The notes: generated from the letters alone by a model not told the origin. Counted from the stretch's first letter, positions 17,306 through 26,708 are shown. The stretch is DNA of 64,000 nt from Paenibacillus sp. MMS18-CY102 (GCF_009789195.1 NZ_WSTC01000012.1:1-64000), one strand, 5' to 3'. A program made the numbers and translations.

Positions 17306-20113
17306 TTATCCATCCTCTCCCATCCGCAAAGCTTGCTGAATACGCAATCTGCGAACATGCCAGAATAGAAGCATAGCGCCTGCGATTAACATAAAAGCAA
17401 CAACATACGCCAACTTAAGTGCATCGGAAGGCTCAAATACGATTTGGAAAGACGGAACTTGCCCGCGAGGCTGAAGCAGAGGCAAGAACAGTTCTGAAAC
17501 GGCAGTCCCGTTCAGTAAAGCGAATAGTATCGAGAAGCCTACTGCAAACAACTGCTCCAGCACAAGAGAGAATGCCAGTTGCCTTCGTGTAAGGCCCGCG
17601 GCTCGGAGCGTGCCGAGCTGTACGATTCGAGAAGACAAGTTATAGAAGGAAAATAACGCAAACCCGCTTAAGGTTACGAATACCGAAACAATAAAGCCGA
17701 GGCTCAATATGCCATACAGCCCGCCTCGTGCCGGCTGTTTATTCTGGTCAGCAATTTCGGAGCGCGTATCCTTTATAGATAGTAGATCGATTCCGCCGGC
17801 ATTCAAATTGTCGATAACAGGAGCCAGCTTAGCGCCAGGCTTCATCTTGAGCCATATATCGTACGGGATAAGCGGCCCTTCTTGGAACAAATACGTTAAG
17901 TTAACAATTGCAAACGGCAGCTTTTCCGGGTACTCCCCTGGCCAATAGGGGACGATCCCGACAACCGTAAATTCGATCGCCCCTTGTTGCATATTCGCTT
18001 GAATGTGGTCGCCAAGCTTAATCTGGTAGGCGTTGGCAAGCGATTGCGGAATTAAAGCGCCTTGCTCCGTATGGGATAATAAATTCAAGTACAAATGAGG
18101 GCTCGCAGGCATCATTGATTTGAGAAAAGAAACGGTGCGGCCATAATCGACAGGGTTAATGCCCATGAGGTTACCTTCCCCTGCATCCTTGCCTGATACC
18201 GTTATAGGCACCTTCTTATGAAGGACGCGCGCCGCCGCCTCAACCCCCTCGGATTGCTTGAACAATTCAAATGGCGGCTCGTTGTACGCTATCGTCCCGC
18301 TTCCTTGGCCGCCTCCCTGTGCACCCTCTCCCGCTCCGTTATCCTCCTGTTTGCCTTCCCAAGCTAACTCAAGCACTGCATCAGCGCCTTGCTGATGAAT
18401 GATTGAACGTGTATCGTTGACACCAATCGATCTTGCGGTCGATGCGTGGTAAACGCCGAGGCTCAATGTCATGACAAGCAGCGTAATTAACCCATGGTAA
18501 GTGCGGAACGACCTCGCCATCTGCATAATGCTCAGATAGAGCGGAATTGGCATCCTGCGAGAGGCGATGCGCTGAATGATCGTCAGCAGGATCGGGAATA
18601 GGCGGATATACAATAGCGCAGACGCAAGCACGGCTGCCGATGGCAAGAAAAACAGCACAGGATCCCACGATTGGCCAAGACCTGTCCGATCAGATGGATC
18701 GATTGGCAGAGGCTGGGATCGGGACATCGTGTAGTAACCGTACACAACAGCAAGGATGAGCACAAAATCAAGATAAAACCGTTGCCAAATCGGCTTTGCA
18801 TTTCCACGTGAGGAACGGCGTTTGTATTGGACGATTGACGCTTTGGCAAACCGGTAAGTGCTGAACAGTTGCCCGCCAATGGCTAGCAAAATAGCAGCCG
18901 CCCCATAACCGATCGCCTCCCCTGTTAAAGGAGTAGCCAGCAGCTTCCGGTCAACAAAAGAGAGAAACCCGCTCGACGAGCCAATCGTTCTAGCCATGTA
19001 AACAGCGATCAACGAGCCAGCCGCCCCTGCAATTACGCCTACGAGCGTACCTTCCAATAACCCAATGATGACAAGCTGCCTGACGCTAGCGCCGCGGCTG
19101 CGGAGTACAGCCATATCACCCCGCTGCCGCTCCAACGACAGCTGGCCATTCATCCAAACAAAATAGAGGACAAGCCCGACCATTGGAGCGGATACCGCGA
19201 ACAGTAATCGCTTGATCCCGTCGTTCGTCTTCTTGAATTGCTCTAATAATGGGAGGAAGGTAATGTCCGTCTTTGTATTCGGCAGCCGCTGGTAAGCTTC
19301 ATTATCGATGCGAAGCAGCGTCTGGCTCAGCCGCTCCAGATCATTGCCTGTAACCGACCCCAATTCAAATGAATAGAACCAATAGGCCGATCCTAGCTGA
19401 ACATTTTGCCGGCCGACCAGTTCATCGAGCAGCGCAGGCTTTCCAACAAACAGCTGATTGTTTGCATCATCCATGCCCTTGAACCAATATGGATCTTGAT
19501 TCGACTTCGGCTTCACTGCGCCCGTAATGACGACCGGAATCGACTTTGTCTTGGAGCCTTCCCGCAACCGATAAATAAATCGGTCACCGACCCGGATATC
19601 ATAACGGTACAACGCTTCCTCCATTACGACTGCTTCAATCTCTTCGCCTGCTTTGCCTGCTGTGAAGGCTTTCCCCGAAACCAGCTGAACATGCGACATT
19701 AATTCAATGTCGGTTGTCAACGCCATTTGCCTGCGAATCGTTCCATCGGACGAAACGGGATCCGCTGGCTGCAGATTGGCAGGACGCAGCGAAAACTGGC
19801 TTGCGCGCACCTGATAAGGCAGCCCCAACTTCGTTGGGACTTGCTCCCGTATATACGCATCCACGCTTTGGATCGACGGGATACCCGCCTTCTCTCCGCC
19901 CACGCTCTGGTACCGGACAACGAGCGACCCCGGGGAAGTCCGCGTATCATATTGGTCAAGCGTACGTTTGATGACATTCAACAACGACCCATTCGCGTAG
20001 ATGGGGATACTCATAACGAAGGATACGGCAAGCGTCAAGCCTAGCAGCGTTCCCAGCGTCAGCCATCTGGTTTTGACCATCTTCCTAAGGATGAACCGTA
20101 AGGCGAACTTCAT
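17306..20113 (-). CDS. MacB/FtsX-like ABC permease, stand-alone
   Basis: The 935-residue membrane protein has an N-terminal membrane segment (about 18-40), an extracellular MacB_PCD-like domain (about 45-290), three membrane segments with an FtsX core (about 305-435), a second pair (about 450-510), another FtsX-like half beginning near 535, and three C-terminal segments (about 810-925). The double-FtsX layout is that of large type VII ABC permeases used for export or mechanotransmission. No ABC ATPase of the LolD/MacB type is encoded beside it, which is unusual. Start overlaps the adaptor gene by four bases. Last gene of the peptide operon. In this setting it probably moves or senses the peptide or protects against it. 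Confidence 0.75.
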   Translation of the reverse strand: MKFALRFILRKMVKTRWLTLGTLLGLTLAVSFVMSIPIYANGSLLNVIKRTLDQYDTRTSPGSLVVRYQSVGGEKAGIPSIQSVDAYIREQVPTKLGLPYQVRASQFSLRPANLQPADPVSSDGTIRRQMALTTDIELMSHVQLVSGKAFTAGKAGEEIEAVVMEEALYRYDIRVGDRFIYRLREGSKTKSIPVVITGAVKPKSNQDPYWFKGMDDANNQLFVGKPALLDELVGRQNVQLGSAYWFYSFELGSVTGNDLERLSQTLLRIDNEAYQRLPNTKTDITFLPLLEQFKKTNDGIKRLLFAVSAPMVGLVLYFVWMNGQLSLERQRGDMAVLRSRGASVRQLVIIGLLEGTLVGVIAGAAGSLIAVYMARTIGSSSGFLSFVDRKLLATPLTGEAIGYGAAAILLAIGGQLFSTYRFAKASIVQYKRRSSRGNAKPIWQRFYLDFVLILAVVYGYYTMSRSQPLPIDPSDRTGLGQSWDPVLFFLPSAAVLASALLYIRLFPILLTIIQRIASRRMPIPLYLSIMQMARSFRTYHGLITLLVMTLSLGVYHASTARSIGVNDTRSIIHQQGADAVLELAWEGKQEDNGAGEGAQGGGQGSGTIAYNEPPFELFKQSEGVEAAARVLHKKVPITVSGKDAGEGNLMGINPVDYGRTVSFLKSMMPASPHLYLNLLSHTEQGALIPQSLANAYQIKLGDHIQANMQQGAIEFTVVGIVPYWPGEYPEKLPFAIVNLTYLFQEGPLIPYDIWLKMKPGAKLAPVIDNLNAGGIDLLSIKDTRSEIADQNKQPARGGLYGILSLGFIVSVFVTLSGFALFSFYNLSSRIVQLGTLRAAGLTRRQLAFSLVLEQLFAVGFSILFALLNGTAVSELFLPLLQPRGQVPSFQIVFEPSDALKLAYVVAFMLIAGAMLLFWHVRRLRIQQALRMGEDG

Positions 20114-21186
20114 CGGCCGATTACCTTATCCCCGACTTGTAACCCCTTTACGATAACCGCATTGGTGCTGTCCTTCTCCCCGATCTCCACATCAGCTTCC
20201 CGGCGATTGCCCCCTTGATCCTCTACGACGACATAGCTCCTGCCACCTGTTGTACGCAACACCGACAGTGGCACGAGCAATACGCCTTCAAGCCGCTTTA
20301 CGGTAATCGTAGCAGTTAACGGCGTCCCAAGTTTGGCTTTCGATGGCATTCGGCCGATGTCGAGAATCGCGTACTGCTCGATTCGGTCCTGTCCCTCAGT
20401 TGATGCGCCGGCTTTATCTGCTTCTGCAGAAGGAAGCTGCTTTACCGTTCCAGCCAGTTCGCCGCTATTGCGATTGATCTGCACCGTAACAGGCATGCCG
20501 ACGGTGACGGTTTTTCGCTGCTCAGGATCAAGTTTGGCTGCAACAAATAATTCACTTGTATCCACAATTTCTCCAACGGCTTCATTCGCTTTGATCAGAT
20601 CGCCCTTCTGCAGCTCGAACCGATCAAGCGTTCCGCTTATTGTTGCTGTCAGCTTCGACTGCGTCAGCGTTTCCTTCAGCCGGTTTAATTCCTCCTTCTG
20701 AAGCTCTTTATCTACTTTGAGCAAGAGCGCTTGCGTCGGATCGTTCGCGATCGTTTGCTGCATCATCAAGTCTTGGCGAATGACGAGCAGCTCCGTTTTA
20801 CGGATATCAGCCTCTAGCGTCCCCATATCAAGCTCTGCCAGCACTTGCCCTTTCTTTACCGTATCTCCCGGCTTCACGTAAACCTTCTTCACTCTTCGAT
20901 TATCCAGCGTATAATAGAGGGTTTCTTTATATGCGGACATTAATGAGCCTGATACCGTAATTTGCCGTTCAAATTTGCCTTTCTCTACGGTGTAGACAGG
21001 CTTCTGCTCGAATGACGGGACATCAACCGGGAGAAGCGTTTCGGTCTGTTCATCGGCAGGAAGCCAAGAGCAGCCCCCAAGAAACGGCAGGGTGAGCAGT
21101 AGCCCGAGCGACAGCTTGATCGTTGTTTGCCGAAAGTTGCGGCTTCCGGCCTTGTTGTGTCTGTTCAACTCCTTGCCCCCATTCAC
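20110..21186 (-). CDS. Lipid-anchored membrane-fusion/adaptor protein (MacA/HlyD-like)
   Basis: The 358-residue protein has a lipoprotein signal with Phe-Leu-Gly-Gly-Cys39. Split biotinyl-lipoyl halves follow (Val-Lys-Pro-Gly-Asp-Thr-Val-Lys-Lys-Gly-Gln-Val-Leu-Ala near 100-115 and Lys-Gly-Asp-Leu-Ile-Lys-Ala-Asn-Glu-Ala-Val-Gly near 200), around a short helical hairpin, then beta-barrel and membrane-proximal domains. This is the adaptor of MacAB-type pumps, and its partner permease is the next gene with a four-base overlap. It overlaps the upstream solute-binding gene by four bases as well. Confidence 0.8.
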   Translation of the reverse strand: MNGGKELNRHNKAGSRNFRQTTIKLSLGLLLTLPFLGGCSWLPADEQTETLLPVDVPSFEQKPVYTVEKGKFERQITVSGSLMSAYKETLYYTLDNRRVKKVYVKPGDTVKKGQVLAELDMGTLEADIRKTELLVIRQDLMMQQTIANDPTQALLLKVDKELQKEELNRLKETLTQSKLTATISGTLDRFELQKGDLIKANEAVGEIVDTSELFVAAKLDPEQRKTVTVGMPVTVQINRNSGELAGTVKQLPSAEADKAGASTEGQDRIEQYAILDIGRMPSKAKLGTPLTATITVKRLEGVLLVPLSVLRTTGGRSYVVVEDQGGNRREADVEIGEKDSTNAVIVKGLQVGDKVIGR

Positions 21187-22514
21187 TTGCCGTCCTGCGA
21201 CTCCTGCTGCATCGAAACAAGCAGCGATTGCCCCTCAGTTTGCAGTTTCTCAATCGTTTCATCAAGCGTTGTTTTCTTCGATAAAACGCTGTTCATATGA
21301 TTTTCAATCAATTGCCCCATCTGGGCGATGAAGCCCAATGGCAAGGAAGCAACAGCATCACCGGCAGAAACATCTGGCTTCAGCTCATAGAACGGTGCTA
21401 ATGCATGCCCGTTAAAATCAGGAACAATCGCCTGCCTCGCTGGAAGGCCCATCGCGATTCCTGGCATCTTCTTCGCCGTTGCCTCACTGTTAATTAACTT
21501 CAATACATTCCAAGCAACATTCGAATGGGATGACTTCGCATTAATTGCGTATATGTCTGTCATATTCATAAACGTTGTTTCATCAGGCCGATCAGGGTTA
21601 ATAGGAGCCGTTGCAATTCCCCATTCCCAGCTCGCATTCGACAGCTTGTTCATATAATCAGGCGTGCTGACTGCCATAGCTGCTTGTCCATTCAAAAATA
21701 GATCTGAGCCATTCGCCCCATCCAACGAACCCAGGTACAGTCCGCCAGACCAATAAGAATCGGCTATCGATTGGAACAGTGCTTTCCAAGGTTTATCATT
21801 TATCCCGATATGCTCACCAGCTGCGTCCGCAAGCGTCAGGCGGCCGGTTTTGGCCATGCGATTGGCAAGAACACCGAAGCTATCCACCGCCAATCCATAT
21901 TGCTTGTTGCCCCCATCACCTTCCGTCGAGAATCGATCTGCAAGCTTCAGCGTTTCGTCCCAGCTCATCCGATTGTCAGGATACGGAATGCCCTCTTGGT
22001 CAAACAGCGATTTGTTATAAAATAACGCCGTCGTCGCAAATGTCGGAGACAACCCATACAATTGGCCAGAGCCGAGCTGGCGAAGCGCCTCGACTACATT
22101 CGGATGCAGCTGCTCCAGATCGAAGCCTCCTTGCTTAACGGCGGTTTCCAAGCTCATTAGATTGCCTTCGTAAGCAAGATCACGGTACACTTCTTCATTG
22201 ACCCATAACAAATCGGGTTGCTTCTCGCGCAGAAAAGCTTCATATAGCTCTGTCGGTGTCTTCGTCCCGTCGTATAAATTAGGAATCTGTTCTACCTTGA
22301 TGTCCAAGTTTGGATAAGCTTCCCGAATTAAATCACCATACTGCGCCTTAAACACGGACTCGTCAAAATAAGCAACTGTCAATGCTTGCTTCTCATCCGA
22401 ATCTAGCGATTTCCAAGCCGTATCCGCATCGTTGCCTCCGCCCGAACATCCTGCAGCCGCAATGGACAAACCTAACAGTGGCAAGAGGTATTGCCATCGC
22501 TTCTTTCGATTCAT
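21183..22514 (-). CDS. Extracellular solute-binding lipoprotein 1 of 3
   Basis: The 443-residue product has a lipobox (Ala-Ala-Ala-Gly-Cys23) and a family-1 solute-binding fold, with the Pro-Asp-Leu-Leu-Trp-Val hinge strand, Leu-Tyr-Gly-Leu-Ser-Pro-Thr-Phe, Leu-Phe-Tyr-Asn-Lys-Ser-Leu-Phe and Gly-Ile-Pro-Tyr-Pro. The frame is open ten codons earlier, but AAGGAG lies eight bases before ATG 22514. It is a paralogue of the two genes upstream and, like them, has no importer permease nearby. A role in capturing the secreted peptide, immunity or sensing is inferred from the operon. Confidence 0.75.
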   Translation of the reverse strand: MNRKKRWQYLLPLLGLSIAAAGCSGGGNDADTAWKSLDSDEKQALTVAYFDESVFKAQYGDLIREAYPNLDIKVEQIPNLYDGTKTPTELYEAFLREKQPDLLWVNEEVYRDLAYEGNLMSLETAVKQGGFDLEQLHPNVVEALRQLGSGQLYGLSPTFATTALFYNKSLFDQEGIPYPDNRMSWDETLKLADRFSTEGDGGNKQYGLAVDSFGVLANRMAKTGRLTLADAAGEHIGINDKPWKALFQSIADSYWSGGLYLGSLDGANGSDLFLNGQAAMAVSTPDYMNKLSNASWEWGIATAPINPDRPDETTFMNMTDIYAINAKSSHSNVAWNVLKLINSEATAKKMPGIAMGLPARQAIVPDFNGHALAPFYELKPDVSAGDAVASLPLGFIAQMGQLIENHMNSVLSKKTTLDETIEKLQTEGQSLLVSMQQESQDGK

Positions 22515-22548
22515 ATTTTCAACTCCTTGTTGTTCATATCCCAAGCCG

Positions 22549-23949
22549 TCATTTTTTCATCGATTCGAGCAATTGCTGCCCAAGCCCGACGATTTCATCG
22601 AACGCTTCTTCCGGCGGCTTTCGCCCTTCTACCGCATCACGGAAAATAGGCTCACCCTCTTCTTCGAACCGGACCATAAACTTCTCGGGCATTTGATCAT
22701 AAGGCTCATCATCCCGATCAGCCAATCGCTGCCCTTCATAGAACGGCAGCAGGCTAACGCCATTGCGCGCTTCCGCCTGTGATTTATAAGTCGGAATCGC
22801 CCTTCCCAACGCTTCTAACGATTTGGCCCATTCTTCGCCATTCAAATATTGCAGCACTTTCCATGCAGCTTCTGTGTTCGTTGATTTCGCGTTGATTGCA
22901 ATAATTTCCGATAACTGAAGAGGACTTCCTGCATCCGGATCATCCGGGTTAACTGGCATCCGGACCAATTTATTTGGGAATTGGGGCGCATCGGGATGCT
23001 GGCTTCGATAGTCTTCTAATTCGGTAAGCATAGTATAGGAGCCATCGATCATAGCGGCGCGTCCCGAATAATACAACTCTGTCGCAGCGTCAGGCAAATC
23101 ATCCTTCGGCGCATAATTTAGATGCCATGCGCCTTTGTGAAGCACACTCGCCATCGCATTAAATAGATCGCGCCAACGTGAGCCATCGCTCATAATCTTC
23201 GTTCCTGTGGAATCCACGACGGATAATCCTTGGCGATGTCCCATCAGTATCATCTGATCCATAAGCGTACGCAGTGGATTAGAAATAACTGGGAAAGTTG
23301 TATATCCGTAAACTCTGTTGGCTGCATCCCCATCTGTAGGGAACCGCTCCGCTAGTTGCAACAGTTCGCTATTCGTCATCCCATCCTTCGGATATGGAAT
23401 CCCGTACTGGTCGAATAACGATGCGTTATAAAATAGTGCCTCAGAGTGGAAAGTAGGCGCGAGGCCATACAGTTTGCCGCCTCCCTCCGATTTCAAATAA
23501 TCGGTGACAAGAGGGACTAGCGCCCCTAGATCTAATTTATCCTGGGCAACCAGTGAATCCAGTCCGAGAAGTTGGCCTTGCTGTGCTAGCTTGCCGTATT
23601 CGGGCTGGTACAACATGAGAAGATCCGGCTGCTGTTTGGCTAGAATCTCTTCCAAAGGAATCGTATTGATCATATAACCATACGATGTCTCCGTAGTGCC
23701 CGCTTCCCGAGGAATAACTTCAAACTCATATTCTGGAAACCGTTCATGGAGCATTTCTCCATAAACCTGATTGAAACTATCTTGACTGGCATAAAGAACC
23801 GTCAATTTCGTTACATCTCGAGGCTTACTCACTGGATCTGCAGAAGAACCCGTCCCGCTACTGCATCCTGCCAGAAGCAGTGCAAGTGTACAAGCCGTGA
23901 TCATGCTTTTTCTCATATATTTGCGATACGCATTGTGTACCTTAATCAT
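22549..23949 (-). CDS. Extracellular solute-binding lipoprotein 2 of 3
   Basis: The 466-residue paralogue has a lipobox (Leu-Leu-Ala-Gly-Cys29), Pro-Asp-Leu-Leu-Met-Leu, Leu-Tyr-Gly-Leu-Ala-Pro-Thr-Phe, Leu-Phe-Tyr-Asn-Ala-Ser-Leu-Phe-Asp-Gln-Tyr-Gly-Ile-Pro-Tyr-Pro-Lys and a C-terminal Leu-Leu-Pro-Phe-Tyr-Glu-Gly-Gln-Arg motif shared with copy 3. AAGGAGG six bases before ATG 23949 fixes the start, which overlaps copy 3 by four bases. The three copies have diverged from each other throughout, so the duplication is old and each copy may bind a different ligand. Confidence 0.75.
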   Translation of the reverse strand: MIKVHNAYRKYMRKSMITACTLALLLAGCSSGTGSSADPVSKPRDVTKLTVLYASQDSFNQVYGEMLHERFPEYEFEVIPREAGTTETSYGYMINTIPLEEILAKQQPDLLMLYQPEYGKLAQQGQLLGLDSLVAQDKLDLGALVPLVTDYLKSEGGGKLYGLAPTFHSEALFYNASLFDQYGIPYPKDGMTNSELLQLAERFPTDGDAANRVYGYTTFPVISNPLRTLMDQMILMGHRQGLSVVDSTGTKIMSDGSRWRDLFNAMASVLHKGAWHLNYAPKDDLPDAATELYYSGRAAMIDGSYTMLTELEDYRSQHPDAPQFPNKLVRMPVNPDDPDAGSPLQLSEIIAINAKSTNTEAAWKVLQYLNGEEWAKSLEALGRAIPTYKSQAEARNGVSLLPFYEGQRLADRDDEPYDQMPEKFMVRFEEEGEPIFRDAVEGRKPPEEAFDEIVGLGQQLLESMKK

Positions 23950-25337
23950 GGATTGCCTCCTTCGCTATGGCCAGTTGAAATTCGCATCCTCCCTAGCTCC
24001 TCAATCGCCTTGATCGCTTCATCTAAAGTCGCCTTTTTGTTCATAACGTTCTGCAGCTCTTTCTCGGCATCCACCACCCAAGCATCGATAAATCCTTCCG
24101 GAAGTAACTCATAAGGCTCGTCATAACGATTAGCGATCCGCTGCCCTTCATAAAACGGCAGCAAACTCACGCCGTTCCATAAAGTAACATAGGCCGAGCG
24201 CGACGATAGCTGATAGAAGGTTTTGGCGTGCTTTGCCGCCCATTGTTCGCCCGTCACATAGCGGATCACATCCCAAGCTGCATCGACATTAGGAGATTTT
24301 GCGTTAATGGCGAGAATAAAATTCAATGATACGGAATTGCCCGTATCTGGATTTGCTGGATCAACAGGCGACCGTGTCAAACCGTATTTGAAAGGCTTCA
24401 CATTAGGATGGCTATCCCAATACGCTTGTAGTGTCAGCAAATCTTGATAGGAGGTCGACGTCATTGCGACACGTCCGCTTGGGAACCAATCGTAGATTCG
24501 CATATCTTTCGCATTTTTCATCAGATCGGTAAAGCCCTCGTCTAGCCAAGCCTTCGAGCTAGCAGCGTCTAACACCATCTGGAAGATGCGCCGCCATTCC
24601 GGCGAAGAAATCTGCATCGTCTTTCCCGTTGGATCGACGGCAGACAAGCCTTCCATATGACCTGAATAGATGATTTGGCTCATCAACGCATTGACGCCTG
24701 CCGAGTTAGACAAGTATCCGAATATCCGCTCATTCCCTTGGCCGTCGACAGGGAAACGCTTAACCAGCTGGAACAGCTCTTCCTTCGACATTGCCTCTGA
24801 CGGGTAAGGAATGTTATACCGATCAAACAAATCCTTGTTATAAATAATGCCGCTTCCCGCGAATGTAGGCGACAACCCGTACATTTTCCCTTTCCCTGCC
24901 GTTCTTAAGAAATCAGTAACGATCGGTACGAAACCTTCCATATCATAGTTGTCCTGCTTGATTAAGGGATCAAGCTCAAGCAGCTTGCCTTCACCTGATA
25001 GCTTCTCGTATTCATACTGCGACAAAACAAGAATATCTGGCTGGCTTTCCTCCAGCAGCTCGCTAGCAGGCTTCATCTTATTATGTTGATTCAAACCTGT
25101 TTCGCCCTGTATAATTGGGACCACTTCAAATCGAATCTGTGGGAATTGATGCCGAAGGTCTTCTCCCCCCCAGCTTTCAAACGACAATTTATTAAAATCT
25201 ACAATTTTAAGCGTGAGTGCTTCTTTTTCGCCAGACTCAGACTCCAGTCCGCTCTCTCTTGCAGATTGGCAGCCAATCAGCATGGACGAAACAAGTGCCA
25301 TGACTAACGTGCCAGTGAGCAAAGTTCGTTTGACCAT
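23946..25337 (-). CDS. Extracellular solute-binding lipoprotein 3 of 3
   Basis: The 463-residue product has a lipobox (Met-Leu-Ile-Gly-Cys23). Its core matches the other two: Pro-Asp-Ile-Leu-Val-Leu, Met-Tyr-Gly-Leu-Ser-Pro-Thr-Phe, Ile-Ile-Tyr-Asn-Lys-Asp-Leu-Phe-Asp-Arg-Tyr-Asn-Ile-Pro-Tyr-Pro, and Leu-Leu-Pro-Phe-Tyr-Glu-Gly-Gln-Arg near the C-terminus. It shares one base (TGATG) with the small upstream gene, so it is translationally coupled to the redox part of the operon, which argues against an unrelated sugar-uptake role. Confidence 0.75.
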   Translation of the reverse strand: MVKRTLLTGTLVMALVSSMLIGCQSARESGLESESGEKEALTLKIVDFNKLSFESWGGEDLRHQFPQIRFEVVPIIQGETGLNQHNKMKPASELLEESQPDILVLSQYEYEKLSGEGKLLELDPLIKQDNYDMEGFVPIVTDFLRTAGKGKMYGLSPTFAGSGIIYNKDLFDRYNIPYPSEAMSKEELFQLVKRFPVDGQGNERIFGYLSNSAGVNALMSQIIYSGHMEGLSAVDPTGKTMQISSPEWRRIFQMVLDAASSKAWLDEGFTDLMKNAKDMRIYDWFPSGRVAMTSTSYQDLLTLQAYWDSHPNVKPFKYGLTRSPVDPANPDTGNSVSLNFILAINAKSPNVDAAWDVIRYVTGEQWAAKHAKTFYQLSSRSAYVTLWNGVSLLPFYEGQRIANRYDEPYELLPEGFIDAWVVDAEKELQNVMNKKATLDEAIKAIEELGRMRISTGHSEGGNP

Positions 25338-25753
25338 CAGCTTGCCGCGTCTTCCTGATGCCCAGATGCCTGAATCAACAAAGGATACTGCGCTAGCACG
25401 GTTCCTTCGCTTTCCAGCCGAATCAGATGAACGCCTTCCTCCATAACGAGAATCCGAACGAACGCTGCAATATCGATTCCAGGCGGCATGCCCGGCTCCC
25501 GAACGTTGCTAATTTCAGTAAGCATGTCATGAAACACAACTTGTCCGCTCTCATTTAGACAAAATATATCGAGATTAACTGTCGTTTCATCTTGGTCAAA
25601 TAACAGCTTATACAGGCACTGGAGCACAACAACACTTGGAAGCAGCTCCACCTCTGCCCGATTGCGAATGCGCACAATGGATTGCAACCCCGCTTCCTTG
25701 TCGAACACAATTTCGTCTCCCGCAATAATTTGAGCTTGAATGCCAGTACTCAT
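25337..25753 (-). CDS. Small beta-rich protein of unknown function in the peptide operon
   Basis: The 138-residue protein has no signal or membrane segment. It reads as alternating beta strands beginning Ala-Gln-Ile-Ile-Ala-Gly-Asp-Glu-Ile-Val-Phe-Asp-Lys, and ends with Gly-Val-His-Leu-Ile-Arg-Leu-Glu-Ser-Glu-Gly-Thr-Val-Leu-Ala-Gln-Tyr-Pro-Leu. The layout recalls DUF6941-type beta-sandwich proteins, but this is a tentative visual likeness. One cysteine pair (in Leu-Gln-Cys-Leu and Phe-Cys-Leu) is present without a CxxC motif. It overlaps its neighbours by four bases and one base. Confidence 0.55.
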   Translation of the reverse strand: MSTGIQAQIIAGDEIVFDKEAGLQSIVRIRNRAEVELLPSVVVLQCLYKLLFDQDETTVNLDIFCLNESGQVVFHDMLTEISNVREPGMPPGIDIAAFVRILVMEEGVHLIRLESEGTVLAQYPLLIQASGHQEDAAS

Positions 25754-26196
25754 GGGCTCACCTTCCCCTTCAATTGTTCGGCTAAATAGGCCATCGCTTC
25801 GTTAACCAATACAAACATTCCCCGCCGCTTCGCTAGCACCCGAAAGAGCAACTTCTCTTCTGTGGGCCAGCCCGCTTCACGGGGAGTAATGACGATATGC
25901 GAATGCCATTGCTTGCACTTAATGTCCTTCAGCCACTCGGGACCGAAAAATACAACGATGGACGGCACACTGGCATGTGCCGCCAACAGCTTGTCCATCT
26001 CTCCAAAATCGGGGTATGCATAATTAGCCACTACAATTGCTTCCGGCATCGCCGTCCCTGTTCCGAATTTGCCGGATAAATGCTCGAACTGTTGGCTCAC
26101 AGCCTGTTGGAAAGCAAGCCGCCGCTTCCGGAAGACCAGAACGAATAGCATCAGCACGCCGATCATCCATGCCGTTCGAATCAATAGGGCTTCCAC
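25750..26196 (-). CDS. Membrane-anchored small protein, possible degenerate thioredoxin-like
   Basis: GGAGG lies seven bases before a GTG at 26196, giving 148 residues and a 16-base overlap with the MauE-like gene; the longer frame runs back into that gene without a ribosome site. One membrane segment (about 7-22) precedes a soluble domain with alternating strands and helices. The context, directly after the MauE-like gene, is that of MauD in methylamine-dehydrogenase clusters, but there is no CxxC: the only cysteine is in Ile-Lys-Cys-Lys. It may be a degenerate thioredoxin fold or an unrelated anchor protein. Confidence 0.6.
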   Translation of the reverse strand: MEALLIRTAWMIGVLMLFVLVFRKRRLAFQQAVSQQFEHLSGKFGTGTAMPEAIVVANYAYPDFGEMDKLLAAHASVPSIVVFFGPEWLKDIKCKQWHSHIVITPREAGWPTEEKLLFRVLAKRRGMFVLVNEAMAYLAEQLKGKVSP

Positions 26197-26708
26197 CGGC
26201 TCACCTCCCTCAATTGTTTGCCAACAAGCACATATCCCGCTATGGCTATTGATGTTGCTGTGAACAGCATCGCGTCCATTCGGGACCATAGCCCTTCATG
26301 TAAATCTGGCAGCCACATGCTGATCAATAACGCCGCGACTAGCACCGCATTACGGAGCAACGGCCGCCGATTGAGAAGCTCAATCGAGCCGAAGCAAGCG
26401 CATGTTCCGTTTTGCTTCGATTTGGCCAAGAAAGCTAATCCAGCACTAAATGCCACCAGCATCACGATAGCAGCAACTTCCGGCCAAGGCGAAAACCACT
26501 GGCCAGCCAGCAATAGGGCGAGCAATAGCTCCGCTGCCAATACAGCATAAGCAGCCACTGCAGCCAAGCGGACAGGAATGAAACGATAGTTATGCAGATG
26601 GTATTTGAAATCATCAAGCGTCTGCGTTTTGCTCATAAAAGATATGCCGAATAAAATAGCCGCCGCAACGTTTAGGATCATTTTCAAATCATGCAGCATC
26701 AGGCTCAT
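26181..26708 (-). CDS. MauE/DoxX-like redox membrane protein
   Basis: The 175-residue protein has four to five hydrophobic segments (about 8-24, 46-70, 75-95, 118-137, 145-165). Between the third and fourth lies Gly-Thr-Cys103-Ala-Cys105-Phe-Gly, the C-x-C-F-G signature of MauE proteins, followed by an Arg-x-x-Leu-x-Arg-Asn motif. MauE helps form the disulfides of the small methylamine dehydrogenase subunit, and DsbB/VKOR-like proteins do similar jobs. Here it starts one base after the CGHC thioredoxin-like gene. It is the best direct clue that the operon builds disulfide bonds. Confidence 0.75.
   Translation of the reverse strand: MSLMLHDLKMILNVAAAILFGISFMSKTQTLDDFKYHLHNYRFIPVRLAAVAAYAVLAAELLLALLLAGQWFSPWPEVAAIVMLVAFSAGLAFLAKSKQNGTCACFGSIELLNRRPLLRNAVLVAALLISMWLPDLHEGLWSRMDAMLFTATSIAIAGYVLVGKQLREVSRWKPY

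Noticed and set aside
21183-25337. Sugar ABC importer locus
   Set aside because: Three binding proteins but no importer permease, and overlaps tie them to the peptide operon instead.
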